Part shown: positions 36,932 through 45,262 of the stretch, piece by piece | Numbering within the stretch: position 1 is the stretch's first letter | Layout of the letters: every line of letters begins with the position of its first letter | Origin: Ensifer sp. PDNC004 | GTDB taxonomy: Bacteria > Pseudomonadota > Alphaproteobacteria > Rhizobiales > Rhizobiaceae | Assembly: GCF_016919405.1 (NCBI RefSeq) | Contig: NZ_CP070353.1 | Span: 310,001-374,000 of the forward strand | Length of the DNA: 64,000 nt | Reading direction: 5' to 3' | Notes under the pieces: generated by a model | Told to the model about the DNA's origin: nothing | The model's input: only the letters and a program-made list of their open reading frames with translations | Database searches by the model: none | Made by a program: the position numbers and the translations under genes

Positions 36932-37004
36932 TAGAGCGTCCCTTGCGCGTTCGTGATAACGCATGGCGCTCTAAAACCCGTGGAGAAAGCGGAGAACCGC
37001 TTTC
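36932..37004. repeat. Composite palindromic intergenic element (RIME-like)
   Basis: TAGAGCG (36932-36938) pairs with CGCTCTA (36967-36973), enclosing GCGTT/AACGC (36947-36951 and 36958-36962). Then GAAAGCGG (36985-36992) pairs with CCGCTTTC (36997-37004) around AGAA. Two hairpins in this style, with GAGCG and AAAGCGG cores, are typical of dispersed intergenic elements in Rhizobiales, as I recall them. The second hairpin lies in the leader of the aminotransferase gene. Confidence 0.5.
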
Positions 37005-37032
37005 CGCAATAATCTTCTTGAGGAAACACCCC

Positions 37033-38262
37033 ATGCTGGATTGGGAACATATCTTCGCGACGCGCTCTAGCCGTATGCGCGCTTCGGAAATCCGCGAACT
37101 GTTGAAGCTGCTCGATCGCCCCGACATCATCTCGTTTGCCGGTGGCATTCCCGATCCCGCGCTGTTTCCGGATGCGGAATTCAAGGACGCTTATGCGGAG
37201 ATCTTTTCCGGTCCGGCCGTGAGTGCCGCGCTGCAGTATTCGGTCAGCGAAGGCTACAAGCCGCTGCGCGAATGGCTTGCCAAGCAGATGGCCGATCTCG
37301 GCATTCCCGCCGGCGCCGACAACATCTTCATCACGTCGGGCTCGCAGCAGGGCCTCGATTATCTCGGCAAGCTGTTCCTGTCGCCGAACGATACGGCGCT
37401 CGTCACCTGGCCGACCTATCTCGGCGCGCTGCAGGCGTTCAACGCCTACGAGCCGACCTACGACCAGCTGAACCCCAACGGCAACCGCACGCCGGAAGCC
37501 TACCGCCAGGCGGCAACCGATGCCGGCGGCCGTGTGAAGTTCGCCTATCTCTCGGCTGACTTCGCCAACCCGACCGGCGAGACCGTCGACCGCGCCGGGC
37601 GCGAGCGCGTGCTTCAGCTGGCCGAAGACCTCGATATCGCCGTCATCGAAGACGCTGCCTATCAGTCGCTGCGTTATGACGGCGAGCCGGTGCCGCCGAT
37701 CCTCGCGCTCGAAATCGCCAAGAAGGGCGACATCAACAACACCCGCACGATCTATTGCGGCTCGTTCTCCAAGACGCTCGCTCCCGGCCTTCGCGTCGGC
37801 TGGGTCTGCGCGTCTGAGAAGGTCATCCGCAAGCTGGTGCTCTTGAAGCAGGCCGCAGACCTTCATTCCTCGACCATCAACCAGATGGCGATCTGCACCG
37901 TTGCCGAGCGCGGCTTCGACCACCAGGTGGCCAAGATCCACCGGGTCTACAAGCAGCGCCGCAACGCCATGCTCGCAGCGCTTGAAAAGTACATGCCCGA
38001 GGGCGTGTCCTGGACGAAGCCGGAAGGCGGCATGTTCGTCTGGGTGACGCTGCCGAAGGGCATGGATGGCGCCGCACTGCTGGCAAAGTCGATCGAGACG
38101 GCCAAGGTCGCCTTCGTTCCCGGTCGTGCCTTCTTTGCCGATGGCTCGGGCGAGAACACGCTGCGCGTCTCCTTCTCCTGCGCCAACGACCAGATGATCG
38201 ACGAGGGCATCCGCCGTCTCGGCGACCTTATCCGTGGCGAAGTCGCGGCGCTGGCCGCCTAA
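37033..38262 (+). CDS. PLP-dependent aminotransferase, 2-aminoadipate/LysN-like
   Basis: This 409-residue fold-type I enzyme resembles 2-aminoadipate aminotransferases and kynurenine/aromatic aminotransferases. Motifs are ISFAGGIPDPALFP near residues 34-47, the pyridine-binding segment ITSGSQQGLDYLGK, AYLSADFANPTGE, and the PLP lysine in YCGSFSKTLAPGLRVGW. Codon use is strongly biased, suggesting good expression. The start at 37033 follows GAGGAA at about ten bases. It is monocistronic with a terminator. No DNA-binding domain is fused, unlike the MocR protein at 19333. Confidence 0.9.
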   Translation: MLDWEHIFATRSSRMRASEIRELLKLLDRPDIISFAGGIPDPALFPDAEFKDAYAEIFSGPAVSAALQYSVSEGYKPLREWLAKQMADLGIPAGADNIFITSGSQQGLDYLGKLFLSPNDTALVTWPTYLGALQAFNAYEPTYDQLNPNGNRTPEAYRQAATDAGGRVKFAYLSADFANPTGETVDRAGRERVLQLAEDLDIAVIEDAAYQSLRYDGEPVPPILALEIAKKGDINNTRTIYCGSFSKTLAPGLRVGWVCASEKVIRKLVLLKQAADLHSSTINQMAICTVAERGFDHQVAKIHRVYKQRRNAMLAALEKYMPEGVSWTKPEGGMFVWVTLPKGMDGAALLAKSIETAKVAFVPGRAFFADGSGENTLRVSFSCANDQMIDEGIRRLGDLIRGEVAALAA

Positions 38263-38289
38263 GGCTCTTCAGCTCTTCTTGATTTCGAG

Positions 38290-38322
38290 AAACGCGCTTG
38301 CTTCGCCGGCGCGTTTTTCTTT
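38290..38322 (+). terminator. Intrinsic terminator of the aminotransferase
   Basis: AAACGCGC (38290-38297) and GCGCGTTT (38309-38316) form a perfect stem followed by TTCTTTT, 28 bases past the stop. Confidence 0.75.
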
Positions 38323-38527
38323 TGGCTGGTAAAACCTTCTTCTTTTAGTCAAGATGACGCATTGATCGAAGCGGGGCCTTCCGATAGACAGGACGGACAT
38401 GACCGGGCACGCCCGGCCACGTAAGCGTTAACGTCACTCAACGCGTATGATCGAACGGCCAGAAGCGGCTTCGATCTGCGCGACTGTGTCCTGCGGATCG
38501 AGCTTTCAAGGCCCCCAAAGGATGCAA

Positions 38528-39298
38528 ATGGACAATTTTCCCGCCTATTCCCATCTCCCGACGCCGCGTATCGAACGTGTTCGCCACGAGCTGAAGCGCC
38601 GATCGCTTGTCGTTTCCGCCATCGAGCGGGTCACGCCCGGCATGCTGCGGATCACGCTTTCCGGCGACGATCTCGGCGACTTCGTCAGTCTCGGGGCGGA
38701 TGACCATATCAAGATCTTCGTGCCCGGCGCCGATGGCACGGTGGAGCACCGGGATTACACGCCGCGGCGCTACGACACCGACGCCTGCACGCTGGTGCTC
38801 GACTTCGCGCTGCACGAGGCGGGGCCGGTGACGGCCTGGGCGATGAATGCCGCGGTCGGCGATCATCTCGAAATCGGCGGGCCGCGGGGCTCGGCGGTCG
38901 TCTCGGGAGACTTCAAGCGCTGGCTGCTGATTGGCGACGAGACGGCGCTGCCGGCGATCGGCCGACGGATCGAGGAAATACCGGCGGGCCATCAGGTCAC
39001 CAGCATCGCGGTCGTCACCGGGCCGCAGGAGCGGCAGGATTTCCGCACCGAAGCGGCGCTTGAAACCCATTGGGCCTATCGCCCGCTCGACGCGGCACAT
39101 GACCCGGCGGCGCTGCTTGCCGTGGTGCGCCAGGTTCCACTCGAGCCGGGCACCTTCGTCTGGATCGCGGCCGAAGCCGCGGTCACCCGGGCGATCCGCG
39201 CCCACTTCGTCGAGGAGCGCGGCCTGCCGCTCACCTGGCTGAAAGCCTCGGGCTACTGGGTGAAGGGCAAGGCCGACAGCACCGAGAAGTTCGAATAG
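38528..39298 (+). CDS. Siderophore-interacting protein (ferric-siderophore reductase)
   Basis: This 256-residue protein belongs to the SIP/ViuB family, which reduces Fe(III)-siderophores in the cytoplasm with NAD(P)H and FAD. The FAD-binding motif is HRDYTPRRYD, the FAD-phosphate segment is EIGGPRGSAVV, and the C-terminal NAD(P)H domain ends GYWVKGKADSTEKF. The ATG at 38528 has AAAGG six bases upstream; an ATG at 38522 adds two residues. No siderophore transporter is adjacent and no clear Fur or RirA box was recognised upstream. Confidence 0.9.
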   Translation: MDNFPAYSHLPTPRIERVRHELKRRSLVVSAIERVTPGMLRITLSGDDLGDFVSLGADDHIKIFVPGADGTVEHRDYTPRRYDTDACTLVLDFALHEAGPVTAWAMNAAVGDHLEIGGPRGSAVVSGDFKRWLLIGDETALPAIGRRIEEIPAGHQVTSIAVVTGPQERQDFRTEAALETHWAYRPLDAAHDPAALLAVVRQVPLEPGTFVWIAAEAAVTRAIRAHFVEERGLPLTWLKASGYWVKGKADSTEKFE

Positions 39299-39599
39299 AC
39301 CATCCCGCGCTCCGGTGCCCTTGTCAGGGCATCGCGACGGGAACGCTCGGCCGGCGGATCGCAAGATCCGCGCGCGTCTCCCGCGGTTGCCTCAGGCGCG
39401 CCTTTCCGAAGGGGCGCCTGCCGCACTGATGCCGATAGAGCAGGGCCGGCAGAACAAGGCCGGGAAAAACGCGCGGTTGCCCGGGTGCGCGGTTGCCTTG
39501 TCGCGGAGAGTCAGCTCATTTCGCTTGCTTGGGCGACGTCGATCCGATCCTGTGGAACGACGGCTGCCACCCGTGGTTCACTTCGAGGGCAGGGCAGGC
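39299..39599. other. Gap before recX
   Basis: No gene or clear structure beyond the readings discarded as in-frame extension of recX. I saw no GAAC-N7-GAAC type SOS box. Confidence 0.35.
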
Positions 39600-40160
39600 T
39601 TGGACCTCATCGACGATCAAGCGCAATCCGATCAGCCGACGCCGCGCATGTATGCCTGGGCGCGCAATTCGGCTGCCTATCGGCTGGCGCGGCAGATGCT
39701 GACGGAAAAGCAACTCTTCGACGCCATCTCGCGCAAGGCGCGGGAGAAGTTCGAGGATATCAGCGTCAACCAGGTGGAACTGCTGGCCGCTGCCGCCGTG
39801 ACCTTTGCCTATGACAACGGCGCGCTCAACGACAAAGCTTACGCCGAGATCAAGACCCGCTCGGCCATGCGTGGCGGCAAGTCGAAGCGGGCGATCGCGC
39901 AGAAGCTGTCGGAAAAGGGCGTCGCGCGGGATGCCGTCGCTGCGGCGGTTGCGGAAGCCGACGATCTCTATGCGGCCGTCGTCTTGGCGCGAAAGCGCGC
40001 CTTCGGGCCGTTCCGCAAGGCGGCGCTCGACGAAAAGCGCACGGCCAAGGAGCTTTCGGCCTTTGCTCGGGGCGGCTTCGGCTTCGAACTGGGCAAGCGG
40101 GTCTTTGCGATGTCGATCGACGAAGCCGAGGATATCCTGTTTTCGGGTCGCTCGCTCTGA
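39600..40160 (+). CDS. recX: RecX-family regulator of RecA
   Basis: This 186-residue protein modulates RecA filaments. The family pattern begins PRMYAWARNSAAYRLARQML, followed by TEKQLFDAISRKAREKF and helix repeats typical of RecX (RGGKSKRAIAQKLSEKGV). The start is chosen at the TTG at 39600, preceded by AGGGCAGGG, because it gives a usual N-terminus (MDLIDDQAQSDQPTPRMYAW). Upstream GTG and ATG starts exist in the long open frame but add unfamiliar basic sequence. recA is not in the window, which is usual for rhizobia. Confidence 0.85.
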   Translation: MDLIDDQAQSDQPTPRMYAWARNSAAYRLARQMLTEKQLFDAISRKAREKFEDISVNQVELLAAAAVTFAYDNGALNDKAYAEIKTRSAMRGGKSKRAIAQKLSEKGVARDAVAAAVAEADDLYAAVVLARKRAFGPFRKAALDEKRTAKELSAFARGGFGFELGKRVFAMSIDEAEDILFSGRSL

Positions 40161-40218
40161 CCTTAAGGGTCAGTTCCTGCCGTCAGAGCCGCGAACGACC
40201 GCGCCCAAAAATAAACAT

Positions 40219-40235
40219 ATGAATGAGTCATTCAT
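40219..40235. promoter_or_regulatory. Palindrome ATGAATGA-G-TCATTCAT, probable MarR operator
   Basis: Perfect 8-bp arms around one base, centred 14 bases before the chosen MarR start. MarR dimers bind such sites and usually repress their own operon (inference). Confidence 0.6.
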
Positions 40236-40240
40236 TTAAT

Positions 40241-40762
40241 ATGGCATCGACTCGTTTCGTCAATCTGGTCGCGGCACTCGGCACGGCTCTCGCCGATGCC
40301 CAGGTCAGCGCCTGCGAAAAGCTCGGCGTCGTTCCGAGCGACGCCGCTGCCCTGATCACGGTCGGTTATCACCAGGGAATGTCCGTCGGCGCGCTGGCGC
40401 CGATCATCGGCTTTACGCAATCGGCCGCCGTGCGCTCGGTCGATCGGCTGGTGGCCCAGGGGCTGATCGAGCGGGGGCGGGGCGAGGACAAGCGCCAAGT
40501 CGCGCTATCGCTCACGGCAGCCGGCATGGCCCTGCGCAGCGACATTCTTGATGCCCGCCGAAGGGCGGTCGAAAAGGCGGTCGCAGCACTCGATCCGTGG
40601 CAGCAGGTCGATCTAGAACCGATGGTGGAGAAAATGCTGGCGGCGCTAACCGCGGACCGCCACAGCGCCGACCATATCTGTCGGCTTTGCGACGAGACCG
40701 TCTGCACGCCGGAGACCTGTCCGGTCGAGCGCGTTGCGGTCGCCCGAGAGGCCGGGCCGTGA
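40241..40762 (+). CDS. MarR-family regulator with C-terminal cysteine cluster
   Basis: This 173-residue protein has the MarR winged helix (MSVGALAPIIGFTQSAAVRSVDRLVAQGLIERGRGEDKRQV) and an unusual C-terminus HICRLCDETVCTPETCPVE with four Cys and one His, suitable for metal or Fe-S binding or for thiol sensing. The ATG at 40241 is preferred because the upstream ATG at 40223 lies inside the palindrome. The stop overlaps the start of the next gene (GTGA), so the two are translationally coupled and the transporter is the probable target. Confidence 0.85.
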   Translation: MASTRFVNLVAALGTALADAQVSACEKLGVVPSDAAALITVGYHQGMSVGALAPIIGFTQSAAVRSVDRLVAQGLIERGRGEDKRQVALSLTAAGMALRSDILDARRRAVEKAVAALDPWQQVDLEPMVEKMLAALTADRHSADHICRLCDETVCTPETCPVERVAVAREAGP

Positions 40763-41679
40763 CCGGGCACGGGCAGGAGGCGGTTGCCGGTAAGCTCGGG
40801 CTTGGGGCTGCGGTTGCCGCCATGGTGCTTTCCGCCGCCTGCTGGGGCTTTGCCACCGTCATGTCGAAGGGCGCGCTTTCGGCTTTTTCGCCGCCGTTGC
40901 TGGTCAGCCTGCAGCTCGGCGCCAGCGTCGCCTTTCTCTGGAGCGCCGTCGGCGTTTCCCGGCAAAGACTGCGCTTCGATCGCCATACGCGGCTGGCGGC
41001 GCTGAGCGGCGTGCTCGAACCGGGGCTCGCCTATGTCTTCGGCACCTTCGGCCTGCTTCTGACGACAGCCGGCAACGCCTCGCTGATCGCCACAACCGAA
41101 CCGCTGCTGATCGCGCTGCTCGCCTGGCTCCTGTTTCGCGAGAAGGTCGGCCTGCCGACCCTGCTTGCGATCCTTGCGGCGATGGCCGGTGTTGCGATCG
41201 TCACGGGGGCGCACGGCGCCGAAAGCGGCTTCAGCCCGGCCGGCGATCTCCTCGTCATTCTCGGCACGGTGTTTGCGGCGCTCTACGTGGTGGTTAGCAG
41301 CCGGCTCGTCGCCAAGGTCGATCCGCTGGTGCTCGCGGCGCTGCAGCAGTCGGTCGGTCTCATCTTCGTGCTTGCCTTCCTGTTCGCCTGGGTCTCGCCT
41401 CAGGCGATCGGCAAGGACCTTGCTGCCGCGGAGGCGGGAATGCTGGCGCTGGCGCTAATATCCGGCATTGTCCAATACGCGCTTGCCTTCTGGCTTTACC
41501 TGATCGGTCTCAAGCGCCTGCCCGCGAGCACTGCCGCGCTGTTCCTGACCCTGACGCCGGTCTTCGGCATCGGCGGCGCGGCATTTTTCCTCGGCGAAGC
41601 GGTGACGCTGTGGCAGGCGATCGGCACGCTCGTCATCATCGCCTCGGTCGCCGTCGCATCGCAGGTCTCGCGCAGGTGA
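40759..41679 (+). CDS. EamA-family (DMT) transporter coupled to MarR
   Basis: This 306-residue inner-membrane protein has ten hydrophobic segments in two EamA repeats, with family motifs SAACWGFATVMSKG, the helix-4 region ASLIATTEPLLIALLAWLLF and the second-repeat counterpart ASTAALFLTLTPVFGIGGAAFFL. It would export or import metabolites or drugs. The GTG start at 40759 overlaps the MarR stop codon by four bases, so it is expressed with the regulator. Substrate unknown; a thiol- or metal-responsive exporter is possible from the Cys-rich regulator. Confidence 0.88.
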   Translation: MTGHGQEAVAGKLGLGAAVAAMVLSAACWGFATVMSKGALSAFSPPLLVSLQLGASVAFLWSAVGVSRQRLRFDRHTRLAALSGVLEPGLAYVFGTFGLLLTTAGNASLIATTEPLLIALLAWLLFREKVGLPTLLAILAAMAGVAIVTGAHGAESGFSPAGDLLVILGTVFAALYVVVSSRLVAKVDPLVLAALQQSVGLIFVLAFLFAWVSPQAIGKDLAAAEAGMLALALISGIVQYALAFWLYLIGLKRLPASTAALFLTLTPVFGIGGAAFFLGEAVTLWQAIGTLVIIASVAVASQVSRR

Positions 41680-41732
41680 CACCGATGCAAGCGCGGGGGT
41701 CACGGGGATCGACGGCGCAAGAGCGGCCGCGA

Positions 41733-42203
41733 CTATCCGCGCTTCAGCGCCGGATCGTCCATCGCCGGATTGTAGAACAGCGACAGCGTCAGGCTGCGGG
41801 CGATGCGCTCGGCCGTGGCCATGAACCAGGCCTTGGCCTCGCCGTTCGGGGCGATGTCGTCGAGCGTCGTGGAAAAGAGATCCAGCCATTTCGGGAAGAG
41901 ATCCGGCGTCATATTGGCGACGCCGACATGGGCCTGCACCGGCTTGCCGCCATAGGCGCCGTTGCGAAAGGCCACGGCCGACCAGAAGCTCTTCATCTTT
42001 TCCATATGCTCCGGCCAGCGGCCGGAAAGCCTGGCGTCGAAGACGGGGCCGAGCTCGGGATGGGCAAGCACCCGGGCATAAAAGGTCTCGACGAGACGGT
42101 CGATGAAGGCCGCATCGATGCCGATCGCCTTCATCTCGGCTTCCGCTCGCTCGCGGATCGCTGCGACATGGGCGGCGCGGCCCTGCAAGTCGTTGTCGTC
42201 CAT
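41733..42203 (-). CDS. Group III truncated haemoglobin
   Basis: This 156-residue protein is a 2-on-2 globin of group III. The helix B/E region reads FIDRLVETFYARVLAHPELGPVF, and the proximal haem ligand is the His in PVQAHVGVANMTPDLFPKWLDLF, the family's H-x(9-11)-F-x2-WL-x-LF pattern. Group III globins are linked to microaerobic life and oxygen or peroxide handling in Campylobacter and rhizobia (family knowledge). The ATG at 42203 has CGGG upstream, a modest site. It is convergent with the EamA transporter. Confidence 0.85.
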   Translation of the reverse strand: MDDNDLQGRAAHVAAIRERAEAEMKAIGIDAAFIDRLVETFYARVLAHPELGPVFDARLSGRWPEHMEKMKSFWSAVAFRNGAYGGKPVQAHVGVANMTPDLFPKWLDLFSTTLDDIAPNGEAKAWFMATAERIARSLTLSLFYNPAMDDPALKRG

Positions 42204-42525
42204 CCCGATGTCCCTGTCTAAATAGCCTTGCGGCTGCGGGCTTGTATTTGGCGTCTTGCATATAGGCATGCGGGGGTGTCGCGCCAGAGGCGAAAGGGGC
42301 GGTTGCGGCAATCTGTCAGGGTGGCACCGGTCGAATTCTCCAAGGGCTGCTCGCCGGCTGCTCACCCCGGCCTTGCAACGGATTGCCTGCAGTGCGCGGC
42401 GCAGTAACGGTTGCGGAGCGGCACATCGTAACTGTTACGTACTTGGACACCCGCCCCCTCAAGCGCATCATTCGCCCGGTCCTCGACAGCAGTGCATTTC
42501 CGATCGCCTTAACAGGGAGAATACG
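42204..42525. other. Divergent region between globin and sulfatase
   Basis: Holds the tandem CGTAAC-type sites at 42404-42444. No gene. Confidence 0.5.
42404..42444 (+). promoter_or_regulatory. CGTAAC-N-GTTAC operator pair upstream of the second CTAGR sulfatase
   Basis: The main site CGTAACTGTTACGTACTT (42427-42444) has perfect 6-bp arms CGTAAC/GTTACG. A second, weaker site GTAACGGTTGC (42404-42414) is centred 24 bases upstream. The 18-mer is identical to that at 54857. It ends about 82 bases before the sulfatase start. Confidence 0.7.
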
Positions 42526-44193
42526 ATGAGCATGCGCGACGGTAACAAGGCCAATCCTGATATGGCCGAGAACGGGGTAACGGACGTCAGTCGCCGTGAC
42601 CTGCTTTTGAGCGGAACGATCTTTGCGGCGGCATCGCTGGTTGCTTCCGGAGCTTCGGTGAGCCCGGCAAAGGCGCAGTCGTCCTCCACCGCCGCAAGCG
42701 GCAAGCCGCCGAACATCCTCGTCATCTTCGGCGACGATATCGGCATTCCGCAGATCAGCGCCTATACGATGGGCCTGATGGGCTATCGCACGCCCAATAT
42801 CGACCGCATTGCCGCCGAGGGTGCAATCTTCACCGACAGCTACGGCCAGAACAGCTGCACGGCGGGACGCGCCTCGTTCATCCTCGGCCAGGAGCCGTTC
42901 CGCACCGGGCTCTTGACGATCGGCATGCCGGGCGACCCGCATGGCATCCAGGACTGGATGCCGACGATCGCCGATGTCCTGAAGACCAAGGGCTATTCGA
43001 CCGGCCAGTTCGGCAAGAACCACCTCGGCGACCGTGACGAGCACCTGCCGACCGCCCACGGCTTCGACGAATTCTTCGGCAACCTCTACCACCTGAACGC
43101 CGAGGAGGAGCCGGAAGGCTACTTCTATCCGAAGGATCCGGAGTTCAAGAAGAAGTTCGGCCCGCGCGGCGTCATCAAGTCGAGCGCCGACGGCAAGATC
43201 GAGGACACCGGCGCGCTCAACACCAAGCGCATGGAAACGATCGACGAGGAGTTCCTGACAGCCGCCAAGGACTACATCGACCGGCAGGTCAAGGCCGACA
43301 AGCCGTTCTTCTGCTGGTTCAACTCGACCCGCATGCACGTCTTCACGCACCTGAAGCCGGACTCGATGGGCAAGACCGGCAAGGGCATCCATGCCGACGG
43401 CATGGTGGAACATGACGGTCATGTCGGCCAGCTCCTGAAGCAGCTCGACGATCTCGGCATCGCCGACAACACCATCGTGCTCTACACCACCGACAACGGT
43501 GCCGAACTGGCGCTGTGGCCGGATGGCGCGCAGACGATGTTCCACGGAGAAAAGGGCACGACCTGGGAAGGCGGCTTCCGCATTCCGATGATGGTGCGCT
43601 GGCCGGGTGTGGTGAAGCCGGGCACGCAGATCAACGACCCTGTGACGCTGATGGATTGGTTGCCGACATTCGCGACGGCTGCCGGCGTCGGCGACGTCAA
43701 GGAAGAGATGAAGAAAGGCTTCAAGGGCACCTCGAAGACCTTCAAGGTGCATCTCGACGGCTACGACTTGACCGATACCCTCAAAGGTGAGGCCAAGCAG
43801 CCGGCGCGCGAGACCGTCTACTACTTCGACCAGGGCGGCAACCTCAACGCGCTGCGCTGGAACGACTGGAAGCTGAGCTTTGCCCAGGCGAGCCACGGCA
43901 ACATCGCCACCGCGCAGCGCGAGGTCACGAGCTGGGCGGTCATCGCCAACCTGCGCATGGATCCCTATGAACGCGGCATGGAGGACGGCGGCGGAGCGAT
44001 CGAGTTCCTGGCCCGCAACATGTGGCTGCTGGTGCCGATACAGGCGAAGATCAAGGAGTTCTTCCAAGACTTCAACGATTATCCGTACCAGGCCGGAAGC
44101 ACGCTGAACGCCAGCGGCATCAACTACGGCTGGCTGGCGCAGCAGGCCGCGATGAAGCGGCTCGGCGAGCTGGAAAGCCTTGCTCCACGCTGA
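42526..44193 (+). CDS. Tat-exported sulfatase with CTAGR signature, second paralogue
   Basis: This 555-residue protein has a Tat signal (DVSRRDLLLSGTIFAAASLV, twin Arg at 23-24), metal-binding IFGDDIGIPQISAYTM and active site NSCTAGRASFILGQ with Cys111 and Ala where Pro is usual. Shared segments with the gene at 36578 include GFDEFFGNLYHLNAEEEPE and YTTDNGAE, so it is its paralogue. AGGGAGA precedes the ATG. It is monocistronic with a hairpin after the stop. The formylglycine-making enzyme is not in the window. Confidence 0.88.
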   Translation: MSMRDGNKANPDMAENGVTDVSRRDLLLSGTIFAAASLVASGASVSPAKAQSSSTAASGKPPNILVIFGDDIGIPQISAYTMGLMGYRTPNIDRIAAEGAIFTDSYGQNSCTAGRASFILGQEPFRTGLLTIGMPGDPHGIQDWMPTIADVLKTKGYSTGQFGKNHLGDRDEHLPTAHGFDEFFGNLYHLNAEEEPEGYFYPKDPEFKKKFGPRGVIKSSADGKIEDTGALNTKRMETIDEEFLTAAKDYIDRQVKADKPFFCWFNSTRMHVFTHLKPDSMGKTGKGIHADGMVEHDGHVGQLLKQLDDLGIADNTIVLYTTDNGAELALWPDGAQTMFHGEKGTTWEGGFRIPMMVRWPGVVKPGTQINDPVTLMDWLPTFATAAGVGDVKEEMKKGFKGTSKTFKVHLDGYDLTDTLKGEAKQPARETVYYFDQGGNLNALRWNDWKLSFAQASHGNIATAQREVTSWAVIANLRMDPYERGMEDGGGAIEFLARNMWLLVPIQAKIKEFFQDFNDYPYQAGSTLNASGINYGWLAQQAAMKRLGELESLAPR

Positions 44194-44203
44194 CGAGAAA
44201 AGC

Positions 44204-44231
44204 CCCGCCGCCGGCTTCAGCCGGCGGCGGG
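44204..44231 (+). terminator. Strong hairpin after the sulfatase
   Basis: CCCGCCGCCGGCT and AGCCGGCGGCGGG are perfect 13-bp arms with loop TC (12 bp with a 4-base loop in practice), ten bases past the stop. No T run follows. Confidence 0.55.
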
Positions 44232-44389
44232 CCTCCTTGCGGATTGCTTGCGCCCGGCTTTCCAGCCAGGCGGAGCAATCTGGTCGCGCGGTCTTCCGGC
44301 CCGCGTTGGCCCAGTCTTTCCCAAGACAGTATTGCCGTCGGTGCGCCGTTTGACCCCATTCGTGCGCGCGGCTGAACCCGAGGGGTTTC

Positions 44390-45181
44390 ATGGATTTTCT
44401 GGTATCGCTTGCTGAAATCAGTGTCATTGGTTTCGCCGCCGTTCTCCTTGTCGGCCAGCTCGCCGCCCATGAGATCGGCTATCGCTTAGGCGTGCGCAGC
44501 AAGGAGCGGGCCGGTGGCCAGATCGAGAATGTCGGCGTCGTCGTAGCCGGCATGCTGGGCCTGCTCGCCTTCGTGCTGGCGCTGACGCTTTCGTTCTCTA
44601 CCACGCGCTTCACCGAGCGGCGGCAGGGCACGCTTGCCGAGGCCAATGCCATCGGTACCGCCTGGCTGCGCGCCAAGGCGATCGGCACGCCGGAGGCGCT
44701 CGATGTCGCCAAGATGCTTGAAGACTATACCAGGGCGCGCGAGGACTTCGTGCGCGCCGGGCGCAACGACGAAGCGCTCGCCAAGGCAAACGACGACACG
44801 TCGAAGCTGCAGCAGCAGATCTGGCGGCGGGTGACGACGATCATACAGCAGGATCCCGATCCGATCTCGGCATCGCTGATGGCGGCGGTCAACGACACCT
44901 TCGATGCAAGCACGGCGGAACGCTATGCGCTCGGCATCCGCCTGCCATCGCAGATCTTCTGGCTGCTGCTCGGCGTCATGATCCTGAGCATGGGCGCGCT
45001 CGGCTACCAGTTCGGCCTCAAGGGCCGGCCGGTGCGCATGCTGATCGTGCTTCTGACGCTCGTCTGGACGGCGATCATCGTCAACATCCTCGATCTCGCG
45101 TCGCCCCGTATCGGCAACTTTCGCACCGATATCTCGGTCTATCAGTGGACCCGGCAGGGCTTTTCAAGCGCACCGCAGTGA
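44390..45181 (+). CDS. DUF4239-like membrane protein
   Basis: This 263-residue protein has two N-terminal hydrophobic segments (5-25, 50-70), a soluble helical domain (about 75-180) and two C-terminal helices (about 183-205, 215-235). The conserved stretch VAGMLGLLAFVLALTLSFSTTRF and later SQIFWLLLGVMI match the bestrophin-like DUF4239 family, which is conserved but uncharacterised. GAGGGG precedes the ATG. It stands alone downstream of the sulfatase terminator. Function unknown. Confidence 0.72.
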   Translation: MDFLVSLAEISVIGFAAVLLVGQLAAHEIGYRLGVRSKERAGGQIENVGVVVAGMLGLLAFVLALTLSFSTTRFTERRQGTLAEANAIGTAWLRAKAIGTPEALDVAKMLEDYTRAREDFVRAGRNDEALAKANDDTSKLQQQIWRRVTTIIQQDPDPISASLMAAVNDTFDASTAERYALGIRLPSQIFWLLLGVMILSMGALGYQFGLKGRPVRMLIVLLTLVWTAIIVNILDLASPRIGNFRTDISVYQWTRQGFSSAPQ

Positions 45182-45262
45182 GAGTGCAAGCGCCCCAATC
45201 CGTTGCTTGCGCCGGCCGGCATCTCCCCCTAGTTTCCCGCGCAACCCTGGGGGAGTTGCACC

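Larger units (their letters stand above)
36579..37032. other. Divergent region between sulfatase and aminotransferase
   Basis: Contains the CGTAAC-type motif for the sulfatase (36696-36713), the inverted repeat GTCAA-N5-TTGAC (36826-36840) and a rhizobial-looking palindromic element (36932-37004) just before the aminotransferase. No gene seen. Confidence 0.6.
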
